The notes below the pieces were generated by a model. The model did not search any database, was not told where the DNA came from, and saw nothing but the letters and a program-made list of their open reading frames with translations. 64,000 bases of DNA from Clostridiales bacterium UBA7273 (GTDB lineage: Bacteria > Bacillota > Clostridia > Oscillospirales > Oscillospiraceae), in contig DKRV01000040.1 of the NCBI GenBank assembly GCA_002472405.1, positions 1 through 64,000 on the forward strand, read 5' to 3'. The position numbers and the translations under genes are program-made. Shown in pieces: positions 8,854 through 17,456 of the stretch (positions are counted from its first letter, which is position 1; every line of letters starts with the position of its first letter).

Positions 8854-9806
8854 AATATTGCTGCCGCGCCGAGCAGGGCAAGTGCAGCTGCGATAAGCGC
8901 CGTCAAAAACCGTCCGATCATGTATCGGGCGGTTTTTATGTCCGTTCCGGCTATCATTGAAAAGGTCTGAAAATGAACGGAGAGGCCGCCCCAGGATAGA
9001 ATAAAAGCAGCAAGGGCGAGATTAATTGGGCTTATTGCAAGCCCTGCCATGCTGCCTATGCCGTTTCCAAGCTCGAGGATGCCGGCAAGCAGCGCTGTGC
9101 ACCAGCTAAGCTCGGCTCCTAGCCTATATGAAAGCTCACCGGCAATGCTTCGAGTTATATCCATAGCGTCGAGAACGCCGTTTATCGCCGAAAAAGCAAC
9201 CACAAAGGCGCAGACACCTATCATCGAATCGGCAGCGCGTTTTACGGATGCTGTGAACGCAGTAGAGAAGCTCACAGGGGCGAACATATCCTCGTCATAG
9301 CAGATATCGCACGGAGCCTTCGGGCAGATAATAACGCCGAAAATGAGTGCCGCTAAAATATGTACGGCATACAGAAAAAATCCGACAGGGGCAGAGCCAA
9401 ACACGCCGACCCCGGCGGCACCGACAATAAACGCAGGGCCGGAGTTGTTGCAGAAAACAATGAGCCTTGAGGCATCGTCGCGGCCTATAAGCCCCTGTGC
9501 TCTCAGCTGCGCTATGTAAGAAGCGCCCAGCGGATATCCGCCGGTTACGCCGATAATGAATGCCGAAACTCCGTGGCCGGACATACCGAGCCGTGCTCCA
9601 AGCGGCGCAAGCGCGTTTGACATGAGCTTTGATGCGCCAAGCTCGTTTAAAAGATTGGCCGCAATGAAAAACGGAAACAGCGACGGTATGATCATCTGCG
9701 CGCACATTATAAGCCCTGCTTTCACCGCCTCGGCAGCGGCCTTTGGGAAAACGAGCAGCGCGGCGAATATGCCGAATGATGCGAAAATATACAGAGCCTT
9801 TTTCAT
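8850..9806 (-). CDS. ylbJ: Sporulation integral membrane protein YlbJ
   Basis: A polytopic membrane protein of 318 residues with the nucleoside-recognition (Gate) domain. The signature segments IIPSLFPFFIAANLL, GGYPLGA and FCNNSGPAFIVG are those of YlbJ, needed in Bacillus for normal spore cortex formation and expressed in the mother cell. A good site (AAGGAG) precedes the ATG. It is divergent from yqfC, another mother-cell gene, 71 bases away, so the two may share control. Its 3' end is unusual: the last 80 coding bases contain a bidirectional terminator-like hairpin (8905-8938). Confidence 0.9.
   Translation of the reverse strand: MKKALYIFASFGIFAALLVFPKAAAEAVKAGLIMCAQMIIPSLFPFFIAANLLNELGASKLMSNALAPLGARLGMSGHGVSAFIIGVTGGYPLGASYIAQLRAQGLIGRDDASRLIVFCNNSGPAFIVGAAGVGVFGSAPVGFFLYAVHILAALIFGVIICPKAPCDICYDEDMFAPVSFSTAFTASVKRAADSMIGVCAFVVAFSAINGVLDAMDITRSIAGELSYRLGAELSWCTALLAGILELGNGIGSMAGLAISPINLALAAFILSWGGLSVHFQTFSMIAGTDIKTARYMIGRFLTALIAAALALLGAAAIF
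8905..8938 (+). terminator. Terminator hairpin for the transporter operon, inside ylbJ
   Basis: AAAACCGTCCGAT pairs with ATCGGGCGGTTTT across a five-base loop (13 pairs, one G-U) and runs into TTTTTA on the plus strand. On the minus strand it ends GGTTTTTGA. It lies within the coding sequence of the convergent ylbJ gene. Confidence 0.75.
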
Positions 9807-9877
9807 CCTATCAACTCCTTGTCCATGTATTAAGCTATGCTTTGCGGCATAGGTTTAGACTGCGGAGGTGAGCGTAA

Positions 9878-10147
9878 ATGAAAACAAAACGCGACAGAGC
9901 CGAGCTTCTTGCCGATAAGCTCGATATCCCGGCCGATGCTCTCGGCAGCGTTAAGCTCAGCCTCTGCGGAAGAAGCCGACTGCTTATTGAAAACCACCGC
10001 GGAATTATCACATATAACGATAATCTTGTTGAGATCGACTGCGGCAGCGTAAAGCTCGCGGTGCGCGGCGATGCTCTGCGCCTTGGAGCGATGAATGGCA
10101 GCGATATGTTCATATGCGGCAGAATTATTGCATTGGAGTTTGAGTAA
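9878..10147 (+). CDS. yqfC: Sporulation protein YqfC (YabP/YqfC family)
   Basis: An 89-residue protein of the YabP/YqfC family. The pattern is a central strand-rich domain (ENHRGIITYNDNLVEI) followed by VRGDALRL and a C-terminal FICGRIIALEFE, as in other family members. In Bacillus yqfC is a mother-cell, SigE-controlled gene. GGAGGTGAG precedes the ATG by six bases, and yqfD begins immediately after the stop. CATAGGTT at 9848-9855 resembles a SigE -10 box but no convincing -35 accompanies it. Confidence 0.9.
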   Translation: MKTKRDRAELLADKLDIPADALGSVKLSLCGRSRLLIENHRGIITYNDNLVEIDCGSVKLAVRGDALRLGAMNGSDMFICGRIIALEFE

Positions 10148-11323
10148 ATGAGAAAGCTTTACGATCTTGCGCGCGGAGTGACGAAGATAGAAGCCTCCGG
10201 CGCGCAGCCCGAGCGCATATTAAATTACTGCGCCGAAAACGGGATAGAGTTTTGGAGCGCAAGCCCATGCCGGGATTTTTCGATCACCTTTTGCGTACAT
10301 GCATCCTATGCCGATAGCCTGCTTGCCCGGAGCGGCAAAAACGGACTTGACGTAAAGCTCATCTCCGAAACCGGCGGCAGGAAGCTTAAGCTCGGTGCAA
10401 AAAGACGAGCCGTGTTTTTGCTCACTTTCGTTTTGTGCGTTTCGCTTGCCGCCGTATCGTCGCTGTTTTTGTGGAGGATCGAGATAAGCGGAAACGATAA
10501 GCTCAGCGATGCAGAGATTTTGCGCAAGCTCGCAGAATGCGGCGTTGACTACGGTGCGTATTGGCCGGCGCTGTCGTCCGATGAGATACGCAGCCGCATA
10601 GTGTCCGAAATGCCGGAAATAGCGTGGCTTAGCCTGAACGTTCGCTCGTCAAAGGCTGAGATCATAGTTCATGAGCGCATCGATAAGCCCGATATCGTCA
10701 ACGAAAAATCGCCATGCGATATAATCGCGTCAAAAAGCGGTGTGATCAGAAAAATGTCCGTCCTCGAAGGCGAGAGCGCAGCAATCGTCGGTAATGCGGT
10801 GGCAAAGGGCGATGTTCTGGTGCGCGGACTTATGAGCAGCGAAACGGGGGATGAGCGCTATGTCCACTCAATGGCTCAGGTGATTGCCGACACATGGTAT
10901 GAGATAAGTGCCCAAACGCCGCTGTTTGAAGAACGAAAAACAGAAAAGAGCGGCCGAAACACGGCCTTTTCGCTTGTTATCGGGAAAAAGCGGATAAATT
11001 TTTTCTCCGACAGTAGAAATAAATGCGATAGTTGTGATAAAATAAATAAATTAAAGTACATATCCCTCGGCGATGTTTTCGTTTTGCCGGTCGGATATGC
11101 TGTCGAGCGCACAACGCAGTATAAAACGAGCCTTTTGCCTATTGATGAGGATGAGGCCGTCGGGCGCATGAAGGAAAACCTCAAAAATGAGCTTCAGCGC
11201 CGCATCGGCGACGGTCAGATTGTGTCTGCGGAGTATTCCGTGTCCAAGACCGATAAGGTCATGACGGTCACGCTGCGCGCTCAGTGCACAGAGAATATTG
11301 CCAAGGAGGCAGACTATGATTGA
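10148..11323 (+). CDS. yqfD: Sporulation protein YqfD
   Basis: Mother-cell sporulation protein of 391 residues with one transmembrane segment (about residues 89-111, LTFVLCVSLAAVSSLFLW) after a cytosolic N-terminal region. The segment behind it (ISGNDKLSDAEILRKL) resembles a POTRA-like fold, which is then followed by the YqfD family domain. It follows yqfC without a gap and overlaps the phoH start by eight bases, the usual yqfC-yqfD-phoH order of Firmicutes. Exact function in spore formation is not known. Confidence 0.92.
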   Translation: MRKLYDLARGVTKIEASGAQPERILNYCAENGIEFWSASPCRDFSITFCVHASYADSLLARSGKNGLDVKLISETGGRKLKLGAKRRAVFLLTFVLCVSLAAVSSLFLWRIEISGNDKLSDAEILRKLAECGVDYGAYWPALSSDEIRSRIVSEMPEIAWLSLNVRSSKAEIIVHERIDKPDIVNEKSPCDIIASKSGVIRKMSVLEGESAAIVGNAVAKGDVLVRGLMSSETGDERYVHSMAQVIADTWYEISAQTPLFEERKTEKSGRNTAFSLVIGKKRINFFSDSRNKCDSCDKINKLKYISLGDVFVLPVGYAVERTTQYKTSLLPIDEDEAVGRMKENLKNELQRRIGDGQIVSAEYSVSKTDKVMTVTLRAQCTENIAKEADYD

Positions 11324-12320
11324 AAGAACGATAGAAGTCGAAAGAATGGAGCATGTAATAAGCGTGTTTGGCTCATTCGACCGAAACCTGAGCATAATTG
11401 AATCCGAGCTTGGCGTTAAAGTTCTTGACCGCGAGAATAAGATCCATATCTGCGGTGAGGAGGAGAGCGTCATGCTCGCCGAGAAGGCGATAAACGGTCT
11501 GCTGACGCTTGCCGCGCGCGGCGAGAATATCGACGCACAGAGCGTGAGATATATCCTCAAGCTCGTTGCCGAGGGCAGGGAATCAAAGATAAACGAGCTT
11601 GCAAGCGACGTTGTGTGCATAACGGCGAAGGGCAAGCCGGTCAAGGCAAAAACCCTCGGCCAGAAGACATATTGCGACGCAATAGCAAACAATACAATAA
11701 CTCTAGGCATCGGCCCTGCCGGAACGGGCAAGACCTATCTTGCCGTTGCTGCCGCGGTCGCGGCGTTCAGAGCCGAGGAGGTAAACCGCATAATCCTGAC
11801 GCGTCCTGCCGTCGAAGCCGGCGAGCGCCTCGGTTTTCTTCCCGGCGATCTGCAAAGCAAGGTCGATCCGTATCTAAGGCCGCTTTATGACGCGCTGTTT
11901 GACATGCTCGGAGCCGACACATATCAGAAATATCTTGAGCGCGGAAACATTGAGGTTGCGCCGCTTGCCTACATGCGCGGCCGCACGCTTGACGACAGCT
12001 TTATAATTCTCGACGAGGCGCAGAACACCTCGCGCGAGCAGATGAAAATGTTTCTTACCCGAATAGGCTTTGGCTCAAAGGTCGTTATAACCGGCGATAT
12101 CACACAGATAGATTTGCCGGAGGATAAGGTCAGCGGCCTGAAGATCGCTATGAAGGTTCTTGACGGCATTGAGGATATATCCATCTGCAAGCTCACCGGC
12201 GCCGACGTTGTGCGCCACCAGCTCGTTCAGAAGATAATCGAGGCTTACGAAGTATACGATAAGAAAAATCCACCCGAGCCTGCCGCAAAGTCCGGGATGT
12301 ATAGGAGAAAAAAGCAATGA
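11316..12320 (+). CDS. phoH: PhoH-family P-loop ATPase
   Basis: Cytosolic ATPase related to the helicase superfamily 1 core, frequently linked to YbeY and RNA metabolism. The Walker A motif is GPAGTGKT, the Walker B is FIILDEAQN, and an N-terminal KH-like region (ELGVKVLDRENKIHICG) precedes the ATPase. AAGGAGG lies six bases ahead of the ATG at 11316; an upstream in-frame TTG at 11298 would place that site inside the gene and is rejected. It has an ATGA overlap with ybeY, consistent with a joint role. Confidence 0.93.
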   Translation: MIERTIEVERMEHVISVFGSFDRNLSIIESELGVKVLDRENKIHICGEEESVMLAEKAINGLLTLAARGENIDAQSVRYILKLVAEGRESKINELASDVVCITAKGKPVKAKTLGQKTYCDAIANNTITLGIGPAGTGKTYLAVAAAVAAFRAEEVNRIILTRPAVEAGERLGFLPGDLQSKVDPYLRPLYDALFDMLGADTYQKYLERGNIEVAPLAYMRGRTLDDSFIILDEAQNTSREQMKMFLTRIGFGSKVVITGDITQIDLPEDKVSGLKIAMKVLDGIEDISICKLTGADVVRHQLVQKIIEAYEVYDKKNPPEPAAKSGMYRRKKQ

Positions 12321-12799
12321 TAAAGCATGAGATATATGTAAGCCGCGAAAAAAGCGGCATGGGACATAATAATGCGGCAGCGCTTATCAAAAAAGCCGCA
12401 GCTATGGCGCTGGATGCCGAAGGCGTGGACAGGCCCTGCCTTATAAGCGTAATGCTCACCGATAACAAGGGTATCCGTGAAACAAATCGAGATTTTCGAG
12501 GCATTGACGCTGCAACGGATGTCCTGTCTTTTCCGCTCAACGAGCTGACACCGGGCGAGTTTGACGCAGCCCTTTGTGATACGGATCCGTATACTGGAGC
12601 CGTCATGCTCGGCGACATGATGATATCGCTTGAAAAATGCGCCATGCAGGGCGAGGAGTTCGGTCACGGCTTTGACAGAGAGGTCAGCTACCTCACGGTG
12701 CACAGTGTTCTGCATCTGCTCGGCTACGATCACGTCGATGAGGGCGAGATGAAAAAGCAGATGCGCACGAGAGAAAAAGAAATAATGGGAGACATATGA
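12317..12799 (+). CDS. ybeY: Endoribonuclease YbeY
   Basis: Metal-dependent endoribonuclease involved in 16S rRNA 3' maturation and ribosome quality control. The zinc-binding H-x3-H-x5-H motif is complete in TVHSVLHLLGYDH, and TDVLSFPL is the second family motif. At 160 residues it is full length. It is coupled to phoH by overlap and is followed by era one base after its stop, so the cluster phoH-ybeY-era groups factors for small-subunit maturation. Confidence 0.94.
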   Translation: MIKHEIYVSREKSGMGHNNAAALIKKAAAMALDAEGVDRPCLISVMLTDNKGIRETNRDFRGIDAATDVLSFPLNELTPGEFDAALCDTDPYTGAVMLGDMMISLEKCAMQGEEFGHGFDREVSYLTVHSVLHLLGYDHVDEGEMKKQMRTREKEIMGDI

Positions 12800-12800
12800 T

Positions 12801-13688
12801 ATGATAAGCAAAACTGCAATGATAACGATATGCGGCCGTCCGAATGTCGGCAAATCAACGCTCACGAACGCGCTTGTCGGCGAGAAAATTGCCATAGTTT
12901 CAAATAAACCGCAGACCACGCGCAACCGCATCAGCGCCGTTGTCAACCGCGGCGACACACAGTTTGTTATAATCGACACTCCGGGCTTCCATAAGCCAAG
13001 AACGCGCCTTGGCGATTATATGGTCAATGTCGTAAAGGAGAGCGTTGCCGACGTTGACGCCGTTATGCTCCTTGTTGAGCCGATAGCGAATATCGGCAGG
13101 CAGGAGGAAGAGCTTATTGCTCGCATAAAGGAAACCGGAGTTCCGGCCATACTTGTTATAAATAAGATCGACACAGTCGAAAAAACCGAGCTTTTGGAGG
13201 TCATGGCGCTGTATTCCGCCGCACATGACTTTGACGCGATAATCCCGATGTCGGCCAAAAACGGTGAAGGTATAGACGAGCTTCTTGCAGAGCTTGAAAA
13301 ATACGCTCAGGAGGGGCCTCAGCTATTCCCGGACGATATGATATGCGATCAGCCCGAAAAGCAGATATGCGCCGAGCTTGTGCGCGAAAAGCTGCTTTTG
13401 TGCCTCGATAAAGAGATACCGCACGGAACGGCCGTTGAGGTAACGCGCTTTTCAGAGAGGGATAACGGCATAATCGATCTTGACGTTACCATCTACTGCG
13501 AAAAAGCCAGCCATAAGGGGATCATCATCGGCAAGCAGGGTGCGATGCTCAAGAAGATCGGCGAGCTTGCCCGAGCGGACATCGAAGCCTTTATGGGAAC
13601 AAAGGTGTTTTTGCAGACTTGGGTGAAGGTCAAGGAGAATTGGCGTGACAGCACGGCGCAGCTTCGCAACTTCGGCTTCACGGAATAA
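12801..13688 (+). CDS. era: GTPase Era
   Basis: Essential GTPase that binds the 3' end of 16S rRNA during 30S assembly. G1 GRPNVGKST, G3 DTPGFHKP, G4 NKID and G5 SAKNGEG are all visible in the first 160 residues; the C-terminal KH domain carries GKQGAMLKKIG around residue 240. Its 295 residues are normal length. The usual Firmicute genes for diacylglycerol kinase and cytidine deaminase are missing between ybeY and era. Confidence 0.96.
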   Translation: MISKTAMITICGRPNVGKSTLTNALVGEKIAIVSNKPQTTRNRISAVVNRGDTQFVIIDTPGFHKPRTRLGDYMVNVVKESVADVDAVMLLVEPIANIGRQEEELIARIKETGVPAILVINKIDTVEKTELLEVMALYSAAHDFDAIIPMSAKNGEGIDELLAELEKYAQEGPQLFPDDMICDQPEKQICAELVREKLLLCLDKEIPHGTAVEVTRFSERDNGIIDLDVTIYCEKASHKGIIIGKQGAMLKKIGELARADIEAFMGTKVFLQTWVKVKENWRDSTAQLRNFGFTE

Positions 13689-13745
13689 TTACCACGCATA
13701 TGCCGCCGCTGGCTAACTGATACTAAGCTCAGCGGAGGTAGCCGA

Positions 13746-13874
13746 ATGAGTGATGAAATTCTCTGGCAGATATTTGCCGATACTGGCGATCCGATGAGCT
13801 GGCTAATGTACAGAGCTTCGGAGAAGAATAAAAGTAACAAGCCGGCGGAGGAGACTCCTTCGCCGCAGAGCTGA
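13746..13874 (+). CDS. YqzL-like small protein (42 residues)
   Basis: A very short gene between era and recO, the same place as yqzL in Bacillus. Translation begins MSDEILWQIFADTGDP and continues with MSWLMYRASEK; the W..F..TGD....L.Y spacing is the YqzL-family pattern. GCGGAGG lies seven bases ahead of the ATG and the stop is at 13872. The tail is hydrophilic (NKPAEETPSPQS). Function is unknown, but the conserved position between two nucleic-acid genes argues that it is real. Confidence 0.8.
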   Translation: MSDEILWQIFADTGDPMSWLMYRASEKNKSNKPAEETPSPQS

Positions 13875-13884
13875 TAGTGTACAT

Positions 13885-14628
13885 ATGTTTAAAACGACAA
13901 GGGGCCTTGTTCTGCGCGAGGTTCGATACAAGGAAGCCGACAGGATACTTACTGTTCTGACGGAGGATATGGGCAAAATGACCGTCAAGGCGCGCGGCGC
14001 ACTGCGCAAGGGCAGCAAGATCGCCGCGGCTACGCAGTTTCTTGTGTTTTCCGAGCTTACAATGCTCGAGCGCAACGGCTTCTGGACGGTGAGCGAAGGC
14101 TCGACGATCGAAGAATTCAAGGGACTTCGCGGTGATATAACGGCGCTTTCGCTTGCAAGCTATTTTGCCGAGTGCATCGAGGCGCTGTCCGACGAGGGTA
14201 ACCCCGATCCGCTGCTTTTGCAGCTTATACTGAACTGCCTGTTTGCCCTGTCAAACGACATGTATTCGCAGACGCATATAAAAACCGCGTTCGAGATGCG
14301 CCTTATGTCGCTTGCCGGCTATGAGCCGAACCTCATGAGCTGCTGCGTGTGCGGCTCGTCCGAGCCGGAGCTTCCGCGCTTCAGTCCGCGAAACGGCGTT
14401 ATCTGCTGCCGCGAGTGCAACAATGCGCAGATACAGGCAAATTACGAGCTGTGCCCGTCGTCGCTTCAGGCGCTTAGGTATATAGTTTACGCGCCTGCGC
14501 GAAAAATGCTCTCGTTTAAAATCGACGATGACGCGCTCTCGCGCGCATCAAAAGCGACCGAGGCATATCTCTTGACGCAGACGGAAAGAAAGTTTTCAAC
14601 ACTTGATTACTGGAGACAGATAAAATAA
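13885..14628 (+). CDS. recO: DNA repair protein RecO
   Basis: Recombination mediator that loads RecA onto SSB-coated DNA together with RecR. The N-terminal OB fold (GLVLREVRYKEADRILTVLTE) is typical, and a four-cysteine zinc site lies at about residues 152-177 (CCVCGS...CCREC). Length, 247 residues, is normal. The ribosome site is weak. The stop overlaps the mutS2 start by one base. Confidence 0.93.
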   Translation: MFKTTRGLVLREVRYKEADRILTVLTEDMGKMTVKARGALRKGSKIAAATQFLVFSELTMLERNGFWTVSEGSTIEEFKGLRGDITALSLASYFAECIEALSDEGNPDPLLLQLILNCLFALSNDMYSQTHIKTAFEMRLMSLAGYEPNLMSCCVCGSSEPELPRFSPRNGVICCRECNNAQIQANYELCPSSLQALRYIVYAPARKMLSFKIDDDALSRASKATEAYLLTQTERKFSTLDYWRQIK

Positions 14629-17006
14629 TGGATTTCTACGAAAAATCGCTTAACATACTTGAGCTGCCGACGGTGCTCGAAATGCTTGCCGCCGAGGCCG
14701 TCACAGACGGCGGCAGAGAGGCATGCTTCAAGCTCCGCCCAAGTGCGGACAGGCTTGAGGTGAAAAACCGCCTTGCCGAAACGAGCGCGGCCAAGGAAAT
14801 GATGGTCGTGCGCGGCAGTCCGTCGCTTTCGGGCATCAAGGATATTCGCCCGTCGCTGAGTCGTGCCGACCTTGGCGGAAGCCTCAATACGATAGAGCTT
14901 CTTAACATTGCTCGCGTTTTGCAGTGCGCGCGCCTTGTTAAGGGCTACACATCCGATGATAAGCTTGGCAAAAGCTGCATCGACCATCTTTTTGCTGCGC
15001 TGCACGCGAACAGATTCCTTGAAGAGAAAATAACAGGCTCAATAGTAGGGGAGGACGAGATTGCCGACAGCGCGTCGAGCGAGCTTGCAAACATCCGCCG
15101 CAAGATCCGTGCTGCCGGAGCGCGCGTGCGTGACTGCCTGCAAAAGATAATATCCTCTCCGTCCTATGCAAAGGTGCTTCAGGAGCCTATCATAACCATG
15201 CGCTCGGATCGCTTTGTCGTTCCCGTAAAGGCAGAATGCAAGGGCGCCATACCCGGCCTTGTTCACGATATATCGGCCTCCGGAGCTACGCTTTTTATTG
15301 AACCTATGGCGGCGGTCAAGGCAAATAACGAGCTTCGTGAGCTTGCCGCTAAGGAAAAAACCGAGATCGAGCGCATCCTTGCCGAGCTTTCGGCAGACTG
15401 CGCCGCCCATGCCGAGGATATCGCGTCGGACTATTCCTATCTTATTACGCTTGACGGAATATTTGCGCGTGCAAAGCTTTCATATAAACTCAACGGTATT
15501 GAGCCGGAGCTGAGGGAGAAGGGCGTTGTCCTGCGCCGCGCGCGGCATCCGCTGCTGCCGAAGGATAAGGCGGTGCCGATAAGCCTCGAGCTTGGCGAGG
15601 ACTTTGATACGCTTATCATAACAGGCCCGAACACCGGCGGCAAAACCGTCACACTTAAGACCATCGGACTTTTAAACGTCATGGCTCAGTGCGGCCTGCA
15701 TATACCGGCAGATGACGGCAGCGGAGTGCCGGTTTACAGGCATGTGCTTGCCGATATCGGCGATGAGCAGTCGATAGAGCAGAATCTCTCAACCTTCTCG
15801 GCACACATGACAAACATCGTGCATATCTTGGGTGAGTGCGACGCAGATTCGCTCCTTCTGTTTGACGAGCTAGGTGCCGGAACCGACCCCACCGAGGGTG
15901 CTGCTCTTGCGATTGCAGTTATTGAACATGCGCGCAAACTTGGCGCGGATGTAGCCGCAACGACGCATTATGCCGAGCTTAAAGTTTATGCAACGAATGA
16001 AAACGGCATTCAGAACGCCTCCTGCGAATTTGACGTCGAAACGCTCAGCCCGACCTACAGGCTGCTTGTCGGCGTTCCGGGCAAGTCCAATGCGTTTGCC
16101 ATATCCGAGCGTCTGGGACTGAGCAAGGATATAATCGACGACGCTAAGGCTCGCATCGGAGTTCAGAATGCAAGCTTTGAAGCGACGATCGAAAAACTTG
16201 AGCAGACGCGTGCGCTCTTGGAGCGCGACAGAGCCGAAACGGCGAAAAAACTGCGCGAGGCCGAGGAGAGCGCGAAAAAAGCGGCATTCCTGCGCGCAGA
16301 GCTTTCCGTAAGGCTTGAAAAGGCAGACGAGAAGGCGCGCCGCGATGCAGAGCGCATAATATCCGATGCTCGCCGCACCGCGGAAGATACCTTTGCCGAG
16401 CTTGACGAAATGCGCCGCAAAATGAACGAGGATGAGCAGGCTCAGGAGGTTAACCGTGCGCGCAGCGAACTCAGACGCAAGCTCAACGAATCACAGAGCA
16501 AGGTCAAGGCAAAACAGCCCGAGAAGCCTGCCGAGGATAAAAAATCGGCGCGCGAAGTCAGGGCAGGCGACACGGTCGAGATCAAATCCATGGGCGTAAA
16601 AGCCGAGGTTGTTGATGTTAATCCCGACGGCTCGCTCAATCTGCGTGCCGGAATCATGAACGTTAAGCTCAAGCCCGACGATGTGTACCTTATCGAGGGT
16701 CATGCTGCAAAGCAGAAAAAGCAGAGCGTAACTCTTGCAGGCAGCACCGCGCCTCGCGCGGCAGTAAGTCCTGAGATCGACCTTCGCGGAATGGAGAGCA
16801 TTGAGGCTGTGAATGCTGCCGAGCAGTATATTGACAGTGCCGTTATGGGTAAGCTCAAGACCGTTACGATCATCCACGGCAAGGGCACCGGCGCTCTAAG
16901 AGCCGCCGTGCAGCAGATGCTCAAACGCAATAAGGCCGTGAAAAGCTACAGATTAGGTCGATTCGGAGAGGGCGAAAGCGGCGTGACAATAGTCGAATTG
17001 AAATAA
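14628..17006 (+). CDS. mutS2: Endonuclease MutS2
   Basis: A 792-residue MutS-family ATPase with C-terminal Smr endonuclease domain, implicated in suppressing recombination and in rescuing collided ribosomes. The order is core/clamp domain, ATPase (Walker A TGPNTGGKT near residue 330; FDELGAGTDPTEG Walker B), a long charged coiled coil (about 515-640), a short KOW-like segment (AGDTVEIKSMGVKAEV) and the Smr domain (DLRGMESIEAV ... IIHGKGTGALR). All motifs are intact. It is co-transcribed with recO. Confidence 0.95.
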   Translation: MDFYEKSLNILELPTVLEMLAAEAVTDGGREACFKLRPSADRLEVKNRLAETSAAKEMMVVRGSPSLSGIKDIRPSLSRADLGGSLNTIELLNIARVLQCARLVKGYTSDDKLGKSCIDHLFAALHANRFLEEKITGSIVGEDEIADSASSELANIRRKIRAAGARVRDCLQKIISSPSYAKVLQEPIITMRSDRFVVPVKAECKGAIPGLVHDISASGATLFIEPMAAVKANNELRELAAKEKTEIERILAELSADCAAHAEDIASDYSYLITLDGIFARAKLSYKLNGIEPELREKGVVLRRARHPLLPKDKAVPISLELGEDFDTLIITGPNTGGKTVTLKTIGLLNVMAQCGLHIPADDGSGVPVYRHVLADIGDEQSIEQNLSTFSAHMTNIVHILGECDADSLLLFDELGAGTDPTEGAALAIAVIEHARKLGADVAATTHYAELKVYATNENGIQNASCEFDVETLSPTYRLLVGVPGKSNAFAISERLGLSKDIIDDAKARIGVQNASFEATIEKLEQTRALLERDRAETAKKLREAEESAKKAAFLRAELSVRLEKADEKARRDAERIISDARRTAEDTFAELDEMRRKMNEDEQAQEVNRARSELRRKLNESQSKVKAKQPEKPAEDKKSAREVRAGDTVEIKSMGVKAEVVDVNPDGSLNLRAGIMNVKLKPDDVYLIEGHAAKQKKQSVTLAGSTAPRAAVSPEIDLRGMESIEAVNAAEQYIDSAVMGKLKTVTIIHGKGTGALRAAVQQMLKRNKAVKSYRLGRFGEGESGVTIVELK

Positions 17007-17062
17007 AAGCAATCGATAAATTTTATTAATAATGTGTAAATCTACGAAATGAACAAAATCTG

Positions 17063-17091
17063 TTGACCTTTTTTAAATAATTTGCTAAAGT
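17063..17091 (+). promoter_or_regulatory. SigA-type promoter for ptsH
   Basis: TTGACC and TAAAGT are spaced by 17 bases in an AT-rich gap behind mutS2, 36 bases before the HPr start. Confidence 0.65.
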
Positions 17092-17127
17092 AGGATTAAT
17101 CTTTTGTGATCAAGAGGAGTGGCGAGA

Positions 17128-17391
17128 ATGGTAACCAAAGAAGTAGTTATTAACAATCAGGTGGGCCTGCACGCAAGACCTGCTACTTTCTTTATTCAGA
17201 AAGCAAACGAGTTCAAAAGCAGCATCTGGATCGAGAAGGAAGACAGACGTGTCAATGCCAAGAGCCTGCTCGGCGTTCTCTCTTTGGGCATCGTTAAGGG
17301 CACTACTGTCAACCTCATTGCCGACGGTGCTGACGAGGCAACTGCTGTCGATACGCTTTCAGAGCTTATCGCATCCGACTTTACCGAGTGA
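17128..17391 (+). CDS. ptsH: Phosphocarrier protein HPr
   Basis: Small phosphorelay protein of the PEP:sugar phosphotransferase system. With the ATG at 17128 the protein has 87 residues and the two diagnostic residues fall exactly where expected: His15 in GLHARPA, phosphorylated by enzyme I, and Ser46 in NAKSLLGVLSLG, the HPr-kinase regulatory site. AGAGGAG lies eight bases upstream. A GTG at 17119 would add three residues, displace the numbering and include the ribosome site, so it is rejected. ptsI is not adjacent; the gene is monocistronic, with its own promoter and terminator. Confidence 0.95.
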   Translation: MVTKEVVINNQVGLHARPATFFIQKANEFKSSIWIEKEDRRVNAKSLLGVLSLGIVKGTTVNLIADGADEATAVDTLSELIASDFTE

Positions 17392-17407
17392 TATAAAAAA
17401 CGAAGCT

Positions 17408-17436
17408 AAGGGCGTGTTTTTTAACACGCCCTTATT
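17408..17436 (+). terminator. Hairpin terminator after ptsH
   Basis: AAGGGCGTGTT pairs perfectly with AACACGCCCTT (11 pairs, four-T loop). The tail on the plus strand is only ATT, so efficiency may be modest. It precedes the DMT permease start by about 20 bases. Confidence 0.7.
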
Positions 17437-17456
17437 CGCTATATACGGAGATATAA

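Noticed and set aside
9848..9855. CATAGGTT as SigE -10 box of yqfC
   Set aside because: Resembles the consensus only in its first half and the -35 region is ambiguous; left as a remark in the gene entry.
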